This document shows positions 42,851-52,593 of a stretch of 64,000 nucleotides of DNA, in pieces. The notes under the pieces are model-generated. The model did no database searches, was not told where the DNA came from, and saw nothing but the letters and a program-made list of their open reading frames with translations. The position numbers were made by a program, and so were the translations under genes. Source of the stretch: Nonomuraea angiospora (GTDB lineage Bacteria > Actinomycetota > Actinomycetes > Streptosporangiales > Streptosporangiaceae); assembly GCF_014873145.1 (NCBI RefSeq), contig NZ_JADBEK010000001.1, positions 5,580,001 to 5,644,000 of the forward strand. The letters are read 5' to 3'. Position 1 is the stretch's first letter. Each line of letters starts with the position of its first letter.

Positions 42851-43819
42851 ATGAGCCTCCTCGGCCGCGACCTGGCGGTGGACCTCGGAGGGTCCCGCAC
42901 GCGGATCTACGTCAGGGGCAAGGGCATCGTGCTCGACGAACCCTCCGCGGTGACGATCGACGGCCGTACCGGCAAGATCATCGCGTACGGCGCGGACGCG
43001 ACCGGCGAGGAGACGTGCTGGCCCGTCAGCGGCGGCCTGCCGGCCGACGGCGACCTCACCCGGCGGATGGTCAAGCACTTCCTGAGCAAGGTGCACCGGC
43101 GCCCGCTCGCCAGGCCGCGCCTGGTCATGGCGCTGCCCGACGGCTCCACGCCGATCGAGCGGGCCACGCTGCGCGACGTGGCGTACGAGGCGGAGGCCAG
43201 GCAGATCCGCCTGATCCCGCACTCGCTCGCGGCGGCGCTCGGCGCGGGCCTGCCGGTCCGCGAGTACGTGGGCGGCATGGTGATCGACATCGGGCGCGAC
43301 TCCGCCAGGATCGCCGTGCTCTCCGGTGGGGAGGCCGTGGCCACGACGGCGGTCCCGAGCGGCGGCCGGGCCGTGGACCGGGCCATCGCCCGCCTGGTCG
43401 AACACGAGCACGGCCACACCCTCGACGAACGCGAGGCGGAGGCCGCCAAGCACCACGCCGGCGCCGACGGGGGCCCCGTCACCGTACGCGTCAGAGATTC
43501 CGAGACCGGCCGCGAGCACGACGTGCGGCTGCCCGTGGAGCGGATCCGGGAGGCGGCCGGTCCGGCGATCGAGTCCATCGTGTGGGCGGCGAGGGAGACC
43601 GTCGAGCGCTGCCCCGCCGAGCTGATCGGCGACCTCGGAGATCGTGGCGCGGTGCTGGTGGGGGGCGGCGCGCTGCTCGCGGGACTCCCGCGGCGGCTGC
43701 GGGAGTCCCTGGGTATGCCGGTACGGCGGGCGGAACGGCCGCTGGAGTGCGTGGCGCTCGGCCTCGGCACCTGCGTGGACGACCTCGGACTGCGTGCCCG
43801 GCTCCGCCGGCGCCGTTGA
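42851..43819 (+). CDS. MreB-like actin-family protein, orphan
   Basis: 322 residues. AVDLGGSRTRIYVRGKGIVLDEPSAV is phosphate-1 of MreB, MVIDIGRDSARIAVLSGG phosphate-2, and AVLVGGGALLAGLPRRL the adenosine motif. It lacks about 20 residues of canonical MreB and has no mreC, mreD or RodA beside it; many filamentous actinomycetes carry such short second copies linked to spore-wall synthesis. A 12-codon open frame (42816-42854) ends in an ATGA overlap with this start and may couple translation. Confidence 0.88.
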   Translation: MSLLGRDLAVDLGGSRTRIYVRGKGIVLDEPSAVTIDGRTGKIIAYGADATGEETCWPVSGGLPADGDLTRRMVKHFLSKVHRRPLARPRLVMALPDGSTPIERATLRDVAYEAEARQIRLIPHSLAAALGAGLPVREYVGGMVIDIGRDSARIAVLSGGEAVATTAVPSGGRAVDRAIARLVEHEHGHTLDEREAEAAKHHAGADGGPVTVRVRDSETGREHDVRLPVERIREAAGPAIESIVWAARETVERCPAELIGDLGDRGAVLVGGGALLAGLPRRLRESLGMPVRRAERPLECVALGLGTCVDDLGLRARLRRRR

Positions 43820-43877
43820 TCATTCTGTTTTCGTTTTTCGGTGGGTGCTCCCGGACGATCTCGGATATGGTCCGAAC

Positions 43878-44315
43878 GTGCGCGCCTGCCGTCACGGCTT
43901 ATCCGCGGCGCTCCTCTGCGTCGCGGCGATGACGGCCTGCACGGCGGCGGCCGAGCTGCCCACTCTCGAAGACGCCGCCCGGCAACTCGACTCCGACGGC
44001 GGCGCCCTGCTCGGCTCCGCCGGTCTCCGGCTGTCGACCGAGTCGCCGGCGGACGACGACTCGTGCGTGCCGGGGCAGGTGCGACGATACTTCCGCGCCG
44101 AGAGCGACCTCGCCTCCGCCTCCGCCCTGCTGGATCGCCTCCAGGCGATGGGGTACGACAAGGTGGTCGACGACCTGGACCTGCGGGACGGGGATCAGGA
44201 CGTTTCCGTGCTGCGCAATCCTGAGACCCGGCTGACGTTCGAGCTGACCGTGCTCTCCGGCGACGAGCCCGGCGTCCGGGTCATCGGCAAGACCACCTGC
44301 TACACCGCCGACTGA
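43878..44315 (+). CDS. Small lipoprotein, unknown function
   Basis: 145 residues from the GTG at 43878. Signal peptide RHGLSAALLCVAAMTACTA with the lipobox AMTAC. The mature part is acidic with two Cys (DDSCVPGQVRR and GKTTCYTAD) likely forming a disulfide. Family not recognised. Follows the MreB-like gene by 58 bases on the same strand. Confidence 0.7.
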   Translation: MRACRHGLSAALLCVAAMTACTAAAELPTLEDAARQLDSDGGALLGSAGLRLSTESPADDDSCVPGQVRRYFRAESDLASASALLDRLQAMGYDKVVDDLDLRDGDQDVSVLRNPETRLTFELTVLSGDEPGVRVIGKTTCYTAD

Positions 44316-44337
44316 CGCCGCATCCCCGCCGAGGGCG

Positions 44338-45558
44338 TCAGGGGGTGGACAGGGCCTCGGTCGGGGAGAGGCGGGAGGCGCGGATGGCGGGATAGAGGCC
44401 GGCCGCGGCGCCGATGGCCAGGGTGGCGGCGAGGCCGCCGGCGGTGGCCCAGGCCGGGACCACGGAGGGCCAGCCGCTGTACAGCGCGTACCCCATCGTG
44501 ACGCCCGTCCCCAGGAGGATCCCTCCTCCCCCGCCCAGCGCCGACAGCAGCAGCGACTCCGCCAGGAACTGGGTGCGGACCTGCCCCCGGGTCGCCCCGA
44601 GCGAGCGCCGCAGGCCGATCTCGGCGCGGCGTTCCAGCACCGAGATGACCATCGTGTTGGCCACCCCCACCCCGCCCACGAGCAGGGCCACCGCGCCCAC
44701 CCCCAGCAGGAGGTTGGCGAACGCCTGGCTGGTCGCCTGCTTGGCGGCCAGGGCGTCGGACGGGCGGGAGACGTCCACCTCGTTGGGCGCCTCCGGGTTG
44801 GCGGTGCCGGCCAGCACCTCGCGGACGGCCTCCAGCTCGGACTCCGCCGAACGGGTGTAGAGCGTGGTCGGGTGCCCGTCGAAGCCCAGCCTGGACTCCG
44901 CCACCGGCCAGCCCACCAGGACGGCGCTGTCCAGCTCGGTGGCCAGCGCCACCGGGTTCATGACCCCGACGACCGCGAAGCGGACGCCGCCGATCACCAC
45001 CTGCGTGTCGGCCCCGATCGAGCCCACGCCGAGCCGCTGGGCCGCGGCGGAGCCGAGCACGGCGGCCGGGTAGCGTTCGGTGGCGGCGTTGAGCCAGGTC
45101 CCGCTCCGCAGAGTCGCGCCGACGGTGGCGGGCAGGTCGAGGCGGGCCGCGTACGTGGTCATGCCGCCGGTCTGGGCCTCGGGGATCTCCTCCGACCGGT
45201 AGACCTTGGCCTCGGAGATCTTCCCGATCGACGAGACCTTTTCCACGGGTCCGATGCGCTCGATCATCGCCTCCGCGTCCTTCGGCATCTGCGCGGCCTC
45301 GCCCATGAGCGTGGTGCCGGACGAGACCGTGAGCAGGTTGGTGCCGAGCGCGGAGAGCGTACGGTCGAGCTCGGCGCCCGACGAGGACGACAGCCCGACC
45401 ACGCTGACCATGGCCGCGATGCCGATGGCGATGCCGAGCGCCGACAGGAAGGCCCGCAGCGGTCGCGTGCGCAGGCCGACCGCCCCGACGCGCATCACGT
45501 CGCGGGGCCGCATCCTGGCCGGCGACAACTTCGGCCGGGCCACCTCCAAGACGGCCAT
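44338..45558 (-). CDS. ABC transporter permease, MacB/FtsX type
   Basis: 406 residues. An N-terminal helix (FLSALGIAIGIAAMVSVVGLS) precedes a periplasmic MacB_PCD-type domain (about 60-265) and three C-terminal helices. LERRAEIGLRRSLGATRGQVRTQFLAESLLLS is the FtsX signature. Start ATG overlaps the ATPase stop as TGATG. Last gene of a four-gene exporter unit (lipoprotein, adaptor, ATPase, permease). Confidence 0.92.
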   Translation of the reverse strand: MAVLEVARPKLSPARMRPRDVMRVGAVGLRTRPLRAFLSALGIAIGIAAMVSVVGLSSSSGAELDRTLSALGTNLLTVSSGTTLMGEAAQMPKDAEAMIERIGPVEKVSSIGKISEAKVYRSEEIPEAQTGGMTTYAARLDLPATVGATLRSGTWLNAATERYPAAVLGSAAAQRLGVGSIGADTQVVIGGVRFAVVGVMNPVALATELDSAVLVGWPVAESRLGFDGHPTTLYTRSAESELEAVREVLAGTANPEAPNEVDVSRPSDALAAKQATSQAFANLLLGVGAVALLVGGVGVANTMVISVLERRAEIGLRRSLGATRGQVRTQFLAESLLLSALGGGGGILLGTGVTMGYALYSGWPSVVPAWATAGGLAATLAIGAAAGLYPAIRASRLSPTEALSTP

Positions 45559-46253
45559 CACACCGCCTCCTGCGGGACCCGCGCGGTGTCGGAGATCAGG
45601 CTGCCGTCCCGCATCCGCACCTGCCGGGGCAGGCTGGCGGCGATCTCCCGGTCGTGCGTGATGATCACGATGGTGGTGCCGCCCGCGTTCAGCTCGTGCA
45701 GCAACTCCATCACCCCCGTACCCGACACCGAGTCCAGGGCCCCGGTGGGTTCGTCGGCCAGGAGCAGCGGCGGGTCGCCCGCCACCGCCCTGGCGATGGC
45801 CACGCGCTGCCGCTCGCCGCCGGACAGCTCGTGCGGCTCGTGGTCCATCCGGTGCCCGAGCCCCACCCGTTCGAGCGCCCTGGCCGCGCGGCGGCGCCGC
45901 TCCGACCTGCTCAGGCCGGTGTAGACGAGGCCGTCGGCCACGTTGTCCAGCGCCGGGACCTTCGCGGCGAGGTGGAACGACTGGAACACGAACCCGATCG
46001 TGGTGGCCCGCAGCGCCGACAGCTGGTTGTCGGAGAGCTTGGAGACGTCGTACCCGTCGATGTGGATGGTCCCGGACGTGGGCCGGTCGAGGGTGCCGAC
46101 GACGTTGAGCATCGTCGACTTGCCCGAGCCGGACGGCCCGACGATGGCGACCAGCTCACCGTGCTCGATGCGCAGCGAGACCGACCGCAGCGCCGCCACC
46201 CCGCCGGGGTAGGTCCTGGAGACGTCCGTCAGCGCGATCATGGGGTACGTCAT
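45558..46253 (-). CDS. ABC transporter ATP-binding protein, MacB/LolD type
   Basis: 231 residues from the ATG at 46253. Walker [11 protein letters not shown]-loop FVFQSFHL, signature [14 protein letters not shown], Walker [13 protein letters not shown], and H-loop THD are all intact. The start overlaps the adaptor's stop as ATGA. Powers the MacAB-like exporter. Confidence 0.95.
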   Translation of the reverse strand: MTYPMIALTDVSRTYPGGVAALRSVSLRIEHGELVAIVGPSGSGKSTMLNVVGTLDRPTSGTIHIDGYDVSKLSDNQLSALRATTIGFVFQSFHLAAKVPALDNVADGLVYTGLSRSERRRRAARALERVGLGHRMDHEPHELSGGERQRVAIARAVAGDPPLLLADEPTGALDSVSGTGVMELLHELNAGGTTIVIITHDREIAASLPRQVRMRDGSLISDTARVPQEAV

Positions 46254-47383
46254 TTCGGCATCCCCACGGTCATGCCCTCGGTGAGCCCGTCCCCGCTGAC
46301 CTCGACCCGGCCCCCGGCGAACAGCCCCGTCTCGACCTTGATGTAGCGGGAGCGGCCCCCTTCGACGACCTCCAGGCCGTAGCCGCCCTCCCGCAGCGCC
46401 ACCAGCGCCGCGACCGGCACGGTCAGCACGTTCTTGCGCTGGGAGGCCGTGAACGTCACGTCCACCGCCGCCTTGTCCAGCCCCTTGGCGGACTTGGAGT
46501 CGCCGATCGAGACGAGCGCCTCGACCCGGGTCTGCGGCTCGGCGTTCTGGCCCTCGCCCGGCTTGACGACCGTGGCCACCTCGGTGACCTTGCCCCGTAC
46601 GTCCTTGCCGTCCGGCAGCGTGACCTGGACCTTGGCGCCCTTCTTGGCCATCCGCTGGTCCTCGGCCTCCAGCTCGACCGTGACCACCTTGGACGTGCCC
46701 GTATAAGTCAGGACCTTCTGCCCGGGGGCGGCCGGCTGGCCCTCCTCGGACTCCAGGCTCTCCACCCGTACCTTGCCGGGGGCGAAGACGACCCGGCCCA
46801 GCTCGACCACGCCCGTCTCGTCCAGGCCGCGGTCCTCCTGCCACTCCTTGACGGCCTCGGCGGTGTCGTAGGTGTACTCGTCGTCGACCGTGAAACCGTC
46901 GTAGCCGAGCTTCTTGAGGTTGCGCTCCAGGTTCTCGACGTCCTTGCCCTCCACGCCGGGCTTGAGGTCGCGGTAGGCGGGCGTGTCGCCGTACATGAGC
47001 ATGACCGGCTGGTTGTCCACCCGGTACAGCGACCGCCCACGGGTGATCTGGGCGCCGCTGTCGGGCAGCCAGGTGATCGTGCCGGGTTTCCTGCTCATGG
47101 CCGTGGTCACGGGGCCGTAGCCGAGTTCGCCGTCGGCGTCCCTGGTGTCGTTCAGGGTCTGCCTGGTCACCGGGGTGGTGGCCGGGGGCAGGGCGCCGGC
47201 CGACCGAGTGGGGCCGGCGTCGCCCTTCAGCAGGCCCGCGCTGTTGATCGCCACGAACCCGCCGCCCGCGGCGACCAGCACGATCAGGAGCCCGGCGACC
47301 ACCTTGCCCCGGCCGCGCCGGCGGCGCGGCCGGGAAGGCGGAGAGCCGGGCTCCGCCTTCCCGTCGATGGTGGCCATCCCCAT
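46250..47383 (-). CDS. Membrane-fusion adaptor protein with peptidoglycan-binding-like insert
   Basis: 377 residues from ATG 47383 (another ATG two codons on). One N-terminal helix ([19 protein letters not shown]) anchors it. A region about 130-180 ([21 protein letters not shown]...[11 protein letters not shown]) is a PG_binding_1-like fold, common in actinobacterial adaptors of this type, followed by barrel domains. It connects to the MacB permease outside the membrane. Overlaps the lipoprotein gene's stop as TGATG. Confidence 0.87.
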   Translation of the reverse strand: MGMATIDGKAEPGSPPSRPRRRRGRGKVVAGLLIVLVAAGGGFVAINSAGLLKGDAGPTRSAGALPPATTPVTRQTLNDTRDADGELGYGPVTTAMSRKPGTITWLPDSGAQITRGRSLYRVDNQPVMLMYGDTPAYRDLKPGVEGKDVENLERNLKKLGYDGFTVDDEYTYDTAEAVKEWQEDRGLDETGVVELGRVVFAPGKVRVESLESEEGQPAAPGQKVLTYTGTSKVVTVELEAEDQRMAKKGAKVQVTLPDGKDVRGKVTEVATVVKPGEGQNAEPQTRVEALVSIGDSKSAKGLDKAAVDVTFTASQRKNVLTVPVAALVALREGGYGLEVVEGGRSRYIKVETGLFAGGRVEVSGDGLTEGMTVGMPK

Positions 47384-47910
47384 CACATGCCTCCCATGCC
47401 CGCCTCAGAGAGCTCCTTCTCGCACTTCTGCTGGGCGGACTTGAAATCGGGGTCCTTGCCGACCTCGGCGTTGATGCGCACCATGCCGCCCTCGGGGTCG
47501 GGGTAGGACTCGACGCCGTTGTCGCGCATGCACTGGGCGACCTTGCGCAGCGCCTCGGCCCTCTGGGGGTCGATCTTGCCGCCCTCCCCGCCCATCTTCG
47601 GCGCGTACTGCTTGCACGCCTGCTGGGCCGCCTCGACCTTCTCCTGCGGGACGCTGCCGTCGAACTTCATCATCATGCCCTTGCCGGGCTCGGGGTCGGG
47701 GACGTCGACGCCGTTCTCGCGCATGCACTGGGCGAACTTGAGCCCGCGCTCGTGCGGGTCCTCGCTGGGCTTCGCGCCGGCCGCGGTCTGGCTGCCGTTG
47801 CCGGACACCGACGCCACGCCGGAGCCGCCGCCGTCGCCGCCGCCTGAACCGCAGGCGGCCAGGGCGAGAGTGAGCGCCAGGGCCATCGCGCTGAGGGCTG
47901 GTCCTCGCAT
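47383..47910 (-). CDS. Lipoprotein with duplicated Cys-Met motif
   Basis: 175 residues. Signal peptide with lipobox ALAAC. Two related segments, [20 protein letters not shown] and [19 protein letters not shown], lie about 65 residues apart, each with a single Cys. Heads the MacAB-type unit. It may bind ligand or sense it for the adjacent two-component system; unproven. Confidence 0.78.
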   Translation of the reverse strand: MRGPALSAMALALTLALAACGSGGGDGGGSGVASVSGNGSQTAAGAKPSEDPHERGLKFAQCMRENGVDVPDPEPGKGMMMKFDGSVPQEKVEAAQQACKQYAPKMGGEGGKIDPQRAEALRKVAQCMRDNGVESYPDPEGGMVRINAEVGKDPDFKSAQQKCEKELSEAGMGGM

Positions 47911-48066
47911 GGGTGTTCTCCTCCGTCGAATGAACGTGGTTCGAGGAGAGATGCAATAGGGGCCGCTGTTTCCTCAGCGTTTCCGCCAGCTGTTTGTTCT
48001 GGGGCTTATTTTGAGCAAATGCCGTCTACGCCACACTCGGCTCCGTAAGCAGAAGAAAGGTGCACG

Positions 48067-48723
48067 ATGCGGGTGCTGGTGGTTGAGGACGAGCCGCTGC
48101 TCGCCGACGCGATCGCCGAGTGGCTGCGCGAGGAGACCCACGCGGTCGACCTGGCGCACGACGGCGAGGCCGCGCTGGAACGGATCGCGGTCAACGACTA
48201 CGACGTGGTCGTGCTGGACCGCGACCTGCCGCGCGTGCACGGCGACGACGTGTGCCGGGAGCTCGTCGCGTCCGAGCGCGACGCGCGGGTGCTGATGCTG
48301 ACCGCCGCCGTCCAGCTCGACGACCGGGTGACGGGGCTGTCCCTGGGGGCCGACGACTATCTGTCGAAGCCGTTCGCGTTCCCCGAGCTGGCCGCGCGGG
48401 TCCTCGCGCTGGGACGGCGCTCGCGCCCGGCCGCGCCGCCGGTGCTACGCAGGGCCGGGATCACGCTGGACCCGGCACGCAGGGAGGTCTTCAGGAACGG
48501 GCGGTTCGTCCCGTTGTCGAAGAAGGAGTTCGCCGTCCTGGCGGAGCTGATGCGGGCGAACGGCACCGTGGTCTCGGCCGAGCGGCTGCTGGAGAAGGCG
48601 TGGGACGAGCACGCCGACCCGTTCACGGGCGCGGTCCGGCTCACCATTCTCAAGCTGCGCCGCAAGCTCGCCGACCCGCCGGTGGTGGAGACCGTGCCGG
48701 GTGTCGGGTACCGGATCGCATGA
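48067..48723 (+). CDS. Response regulator, OmpR/PhoB family
   Basis: 218 residues. Receiver domain with EDE, phospho-acceptor Asp in VVVLDRDLPR, and Lys in DDYLSKPF. Winged-helix output: LSKKEFAVLAELMRANGTVVSAERLLEKAWDEHADPFTGAVRLTILKLRRKL. Divergent from the MacAB unit, which it probably controls. Coupled to the kinase gene by an ATGA overlap. Confidence 0.95.
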   Translation: MRVLVVEDEPLLADAIAEWLREETHAVDLAHDGEAALERIAVNDYDVVVLDRDLPRVHGDDVCRELVASERDARVLMLTAAVQLDDRVTGLSLGADDYLSKPFAFPELAARVLALGRRSRPAAPPVLRRAGITLDPARREVFRNGRFVPLSKKEFAVLAELMRANGTVVSAERLLEKAWDEHADPFTGAVRLTILKLRRKLADPPVVETVPGVGYRIA

Positions 48724-50057
48724 GCTTCCTGAGGCGGCTCGTACGGCCGCGGCCCACGCTGCGGCTGCGGCTCACCCTGTTGTACGGCGCCCTGTTCATG
48801 CTCGCCGGGCTGACCCTGCTCGGCGTCACCTATCTGCTGTTCAACCAGCAGCTGACGCAGTCGTTCGAGAGCCGGTTCATCGCCCCGCCGGGCAAGTCCA
48901 AACAGCTGTTCTTCGTCCAGGACGGCGTCGAGCTCTCCGGCGAGGCGGCGTACGAGTGGATGCGGCAGCAGGAGCTGGAGCTGCGCGGCGCGGCCATCAC
49001 GTCACTGCTCACGCAGGGCGTGATCGCGCTGGTCGTGGTCGGCGGCGTGGCCGTCTGGCTCGGCTGGGTGGTCGCCGGGCGGGTGCTGGCCCGGCTGCAC
49101 CGGGTCACCGAGACGGCGCGCAGGATCGCCGCCGCGCCCATGGCCGAGCGCGGGCTGCACGAGCGGATCGCGCTGGAGGGGCCGGACGACGACGTCAAGA
49201 CGCTCGCCGACACGTTCGACACCATGGTGGAGCGGCTGGACCAGTCCTTCGACGGGCAACGCAGGTTCGTGGCGAACGCCTCCCACGAGCTGCGCACGCC
49301 GCTGACGCTGAACCGGGCGCTGGTCGAGCTGGCCATGCACCGCCGTACGGCCTCGGCGGAGATCAAGGAGCTGGGCGAGAGCCTGCTGGAGATCAACGCC
49401 CGCCACGAGCGGCTCATCTCCGGGCTGCTGCTGCTGGCCAGGTCGGAGCAGGAGATCACGGACCGCTCCCCGGTGGACCTGGCCGACGTGGTGACGCACG
49501 TGGTCAGGCAGACCGCCGCGGACGCCCACGACTCCAAGGTCACCGTGTACGAGGTCGCCGCGCAGGCGCCCACCGTCGGGGACGCCCTGCTGCTGGAACG
49601 GCTGGTGCACAACCTGGTCGAGAACGGCATCCGGCACAACCTGGACGACGGGACCGGGTGGGTGCGGGTGGTGAGCCGGATCGTGTCCGGCGACTCGGGC
49701 AGCTCGGGCAGCTCGGGCAGCTCCGGCGGTTCGGGCGGCTCCGGCGGCTCGGGCGGCTCCGGCGGCTCGGGCGGCTCCGGCGGTTCGGGCGGCTCCGGCG
49801 GTTCGGGCGGCTCGGGCGGGAGAGCCGAGGTCGAGGTCAGCAACACCGGGCCCGGCGTGCCGCCGTACGAGATCCCTCAGCTCTTCAAGCCGTTCCACCG
49901 GCACGGGGCCGAGCGCGTGATCACGGCCAGGAGCGCGGGGCTGGGATTGTCGATCGTACGGTCGGTGGCGTTGGCGCACGGCGGTGACGTCCGGGCGCAG
50001 CCCCGGGAGGGCGGCGGCCTGGTCGTGACCGCGTCCCTGCCGCTCATCCCCCACTGA
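48720..50057 (+). CDS. Sensor histidine kinase with Gly/Ser repeat in the ATPase domain
   Basis: 445 residues. Two membrane helices (about 20-40 and 95-118) bracket a short outside loop. HAMP, then ASHELRTPL with His189, N box VHNLVENGIRHN, G1-like SNTGPGVP, and GLGLSIVRS. Between N box and G1 (about residues 324-367) is a run of Gly-Ser-Gly-Gly repeats, far longer than the loop expected there. It should lie on the surface of the ATPase domain. Confidence 0.93.
   Translation: MSFLRRLVRPRPTLRLRLTLLYGALFMLAGLTLLGVTYLLFNQQLTQSFESRFIAPPGKSKQLFFVQDGVELSGEAAYEWMRQQELELRGAAITSLLTQGVIALVVVGGVAVWLGWVVAGRVLARLHRVTETARRIAAAPMAERGLHERIALEGPDDDVKTLADTFDTMVERLDQSFDGQRRFVANASHELRTPLTLNRALVELAMHRRTASAEIKELGESLLEINARHERLISGLLLLARSEQEITDRSPVDLADVVTHVVRQTAADAHDSKVTVYEVAAQAPTVGDALLLERLVHNLVENGIRHNLDDGTGWVRVVSRIVSGDSGSSGSSGSSGGSGGSGGSGGSGGSGGSGGSGGSGGSGGSGGRAEVEVSNTGPGVPPYEIPQLFKPFHRHGAERVITARSAGLGLSIVRSVALAHGGDVRAQPREGGGLVVTASLPLIPH
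49693..49820 (+). repeat. Simple repeat of about 128 bp coding for Gly/Ser
   Basis: 9-bp units such as GGCGGCTCC and GGCGGTTCG with GGC/GGT and TCC/TCG alternation, all in frame within the histidine kinase gene. First units are GGCAGCTCG. Base change at third positions suggests a longer-lived repeat that has expanded in frame. Confidence 0.9.
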
Positions 50058-50076
50058 CTCGATACTGTCGGGTGTC

Positions 50077-50433
50077 ATGGAGATCTGGATCAATCCGGCG
50101 TGCTCGAAGTGCCGCTCCGCACTGTCCATCCTGGACGCGGAGGCCGCCGAGTACACCGTGCGCCGCTACCTGGAGGACCCGCCCGACGAGGCCGAGATCC
50201 GCGCGGTCCTGGCCCGGCTGGGGCTCGAACCATGGGACATCACCAGGACCGGCGAGGCGCGGGCGACCGAGCTCGACATGGCCACCTGGCCGCGCGACGC
50301 GGAGGCCCGTGACCGGTGGGTCCGGGCGCTGGCGGAGAACCCGATCCTGATCCAGCGACCGATCATCACGGCCGACGACGGGACGACGATGATCGCCCGC
50401 TCCGAGGAAACCGTCCGCTCCGTGCTCCCCTGA
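50077..50433 (+). CDS. ArsC/Spx-family (arsenate reductase-like) protein
   Basis: 118 residues. WINPACSKCRSALSIL holds the CxxC of the thioredoxin-fold ArsC family, and RRYLEDPPDEAEI, ENPILIQRPII complete it. No ars genes nearby. Possibly a thiol reductase rather than a true arsenate reductase. Confidence 0.88.
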   Translation: MEIWINPACSKCRSALSILDAEAAEYTVRRYLEDPPDEAEIRAVLARLGLEPWDITRTGEARATELDMATWPRDAEARDRWVRALAENPILIQRPIITADDGTTMIARSEETVRSVLP

Positions 50434-50549
50434 CCGTTTCCCCGCAGACCACCGCCGACCCCGGTCAGCACCGCCAGGGGAAGCGCACCACCGCCACCCC
50501 TGGTCAGCGTCGTAGACCACCGCCAACCCCCGTATGGATCGCCCGGTCG

Positions 50550-51053
50550 TCAGTTGACGCAGTCCTGCGTATTGAGGCCGAGCGCCAGCTCGTAGACCTT
50601 GCCCTTGGAGAGCAGGAACGAGTAATAGGCCTTGGAGTTGCCGGGAACGCCCACGTACGGGTAACCGCTCGCCGCCGTCTTGACCCCGGGGTACGCCTTC
50701 TTGATCTGCGTCATCGTGGAGCCGAGGCCGATGCCCTCGGGCGTCTTGACACCCTTCGCGGCGAAGATCAGGGCCACGCCGCGCTTCTTGGAGATGTACA
50801 GGCCCACGTTGTCCTTGCCGCTGGGCAGGGCCTTCAGGTCCCAGCCCGCGCACGAGCCCGCCTCGCCGGCCTTCTTGAGCACGACCGCGCCGGTCGCCTT
50901 GGCCTGCTTCTCGCTCATGCCGAGCCGGACCTTGCCGTAGCCGTACGGCCCCAGCGTGGTCTTGGCGGACTGAGCGGACGCGGACTGGGCGAACGCGGGC
51001 GCGCCGGCGGTGAGCAGTGCCCCGCCTGCCAGGACCGCCACAAGCACCTTCAT
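50550..51053 (-). CDS. Secreted protein, unknown function
   Basis: 167 residues from ATG 51053. Signal peptide MKVLVAVLAGGALLTAGAPAFA. Mature part LGPYGYGKVRLGMSEKQAKATG resembles the SmpA/BamE-like N-terminus seen in many actinobacterial secreted proteins, with two Cys (GSCAGW, TQDCVN). Function not established. Confidence 0.75.
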   Translation of the reverse strand: MKVLVAVLAGGALLTAGAPAFAQSASAQSAKTTLGPYGYGKVRLGMSEKQAKATGAVVLKKAGEAGSCAGWDLKALPSGKDNVGLYISKKRGVALIFAAKGVKTPEGIGLGSTMTQIKKAYPGVKTAASGYPYVGVPGNSKAYYSFLLSKGKVYELALGLNTQDCVN

Positions 51054-51115
51054 CACGATGATCTCCCCTGTGTCGAACGGTACGCATGCTTCGAGTGGCG
51101 GACCCGGCAGAAAGT

Positions 51116-52483
51116 TCATCCGGTTTCCTCACGGATGCGCCACACCGGCGGCCCGAGCAGGCTCCCGGCGGTGACGACCACGGCCACCACGGCGCCCGCG
51201 CTCAGGACGGGCCCGCTGCCCAGCAGCGCCGCCGCGGGACCCGCCAGGCCCATGCCGACGGGCGCCGCCACGAGGGCGCCGAGCATGGTGACGGAGGTCG
51301 CGCGGGCGACGAATTCCTCGGGGAGGTGGCGCTGGATCGAGGTGGTCTGGAGGACGTTGTAGACCACCACCTCCATGCCGGCGGCCGCCGCCGCGAGCGC
51401 CAGTAACCAGAGCGGGGCGGGGATCGCCAGCAGCGCCGGGAGCGGGGCCATCAGGAGGAAGAAGAGGAGCGCCGCGACCACGGGCCGCCCCGGCCGCCAG
51501 CGGGCGCCTGCGAAGCCTCCGGCCAACCCGCCGACGGCGTACGCGATGCCGATGGCCGACCAGGCGGGCGCGCCGCCGAGGTGCTGGTCGGCGACGTACG
51601 GACCGAGGACCAGGATCGGGGAGACCACGAGCATGTTCGTGAGCGCGCTGTGGATCGTCCACATCCACAGCCACCGGTGCCGCGAGAACTCCGCGAAGCC
51701 GCCGCCGATGCCGGCCAGCACACCGCCGCTCGGACGCGGTCGTCCCGCCTCGATGGGCAGGCGGTACAGGAAGGCCGCGCTCACCAGGAACGTCAGCGCG
51801 TCGACCAGGATGGCCCAGCCCGGCCCGACCAGCGCCACCAGGGCTCCGGCGGCCCCCAGCGCCAGGATCGACGCCGCGCTCCTGGAGATCGAGATCAGGG
51901 AGTTGGCCGCCTGCACGTGCTCCCTGCCGGCCAGCCCGGTGACGAGGCCCGCCGCGGCCGGGGTGAAGAACGCCGCTCCCACGCCGGCGATCAGCTGCAG
52001 GACGATCAGCATCCAGAGGTGCGCGGCACCGGTGAGCAGCAGGACCGCCGTGATGCCGTGTGCGGCGAAGCGCGTCAGGTCAGCGAGCAGCATCACGGTC
52101 CTGCGGGAGAACCGGTCGCCGACCGCGCCACCCAGCAGGGTCAGGAGGATGACGGGCAGCCGGGTGCTCAGGACCACGATCCCCAGGTCCACTGGTGATC
52201 CGGTGAGGTGCAGGACGGCGAACGCGACCGCCAGCGGGGTCAGCGAGTCGCCGAACGCGGAGGCGGTCTGACCCAGGTAGTAGCGCCGGAACCCCCTCGC
52301 CGCCAGCGGCGCGAACATCGAACGCGACCGCGCCGAGGCCGGGCCGGTGTCAGGCGCCGCGAGGTGGCGAGCGGCGTCTGCGGCGGGATGGTGGGTCTCG
52401 CATGCGGCGGGATGGTGGGTCTCGCATGCGGTGGGGTCGAGCGGCTGGGGCTCGGTTGTGCTCCGGTGGCTGCGATCGGACAC
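51116..52483 (-). CDS. MFS transporter
   Basis: 455 residues from GTG 52483, with AAAGGGGG upstream. Twelve helices; RFSRRTVMLLADLTRF is the MFS loop 2-3 motif. Resembles the multidrug/macrolide efflux group. The N-terminal 55 residues before the first helix are unusual and include a doubled ACETHHPA from a 24-bp duplication. Confidence 0.88.
   Translation of the reverse strand: MSDRSHRSTTEPQPLDPTACETHHPAACETHHPAADAARHLAAPDTGPASARSRSMFAPLAARGFRRYYLGQTASAFGDSLTPLAVAFAVLHLTGSPVDLGIVVLSTRLPVILLTLLGGAVGDRFSRRTVMLLADLTRFAAHGITAVLLLTGAAHLWMLIVLQLIAGVGAAFFTPAAAGLVTGLAGREHVQAANSLISISRSAASILALGAAGALVALVGPGWAILVDALTFLVSAAFLYRLPIEAGRPRPSGGVLAGIGGGFAEFSRHRWLWMWTIHSALTNMLVVSPILVLGPYVADQHLGGAPAWSAIGIAYAVGGLAGGFAGARWRPGRPVVAALLFFLLMAPLPALLAIPAPLWLLALAAAAAGMEVVVYNVLQTTSIQRHLPEEFVARATSVTMLGALVAAPVGMGLAGPAAALLGSGPVLSAGAVVAVVVTAGSLLGPPVWRIREETG
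52381..52428. repeat. 24-bp perfect tandem repeat
   Basis: Two perfect copies of CGGCGGGATGGTGGGTCTCG plus CATG, in frame in the N-terminus of the MFS gene, giving a duplicated His-rich octapeptide. Confidence 0.9.
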
Positions 52484-52593
52484 CGTGCCCCCTTTCGACG
52501 CGCGCGCGTGGCATCGGCACCGCCCCTGGTCGCCGGTGCCGGTCCGAAGATCCGGGGACACTCTGCCAGGCCGTACCGACAGTTTCGGGGTGG

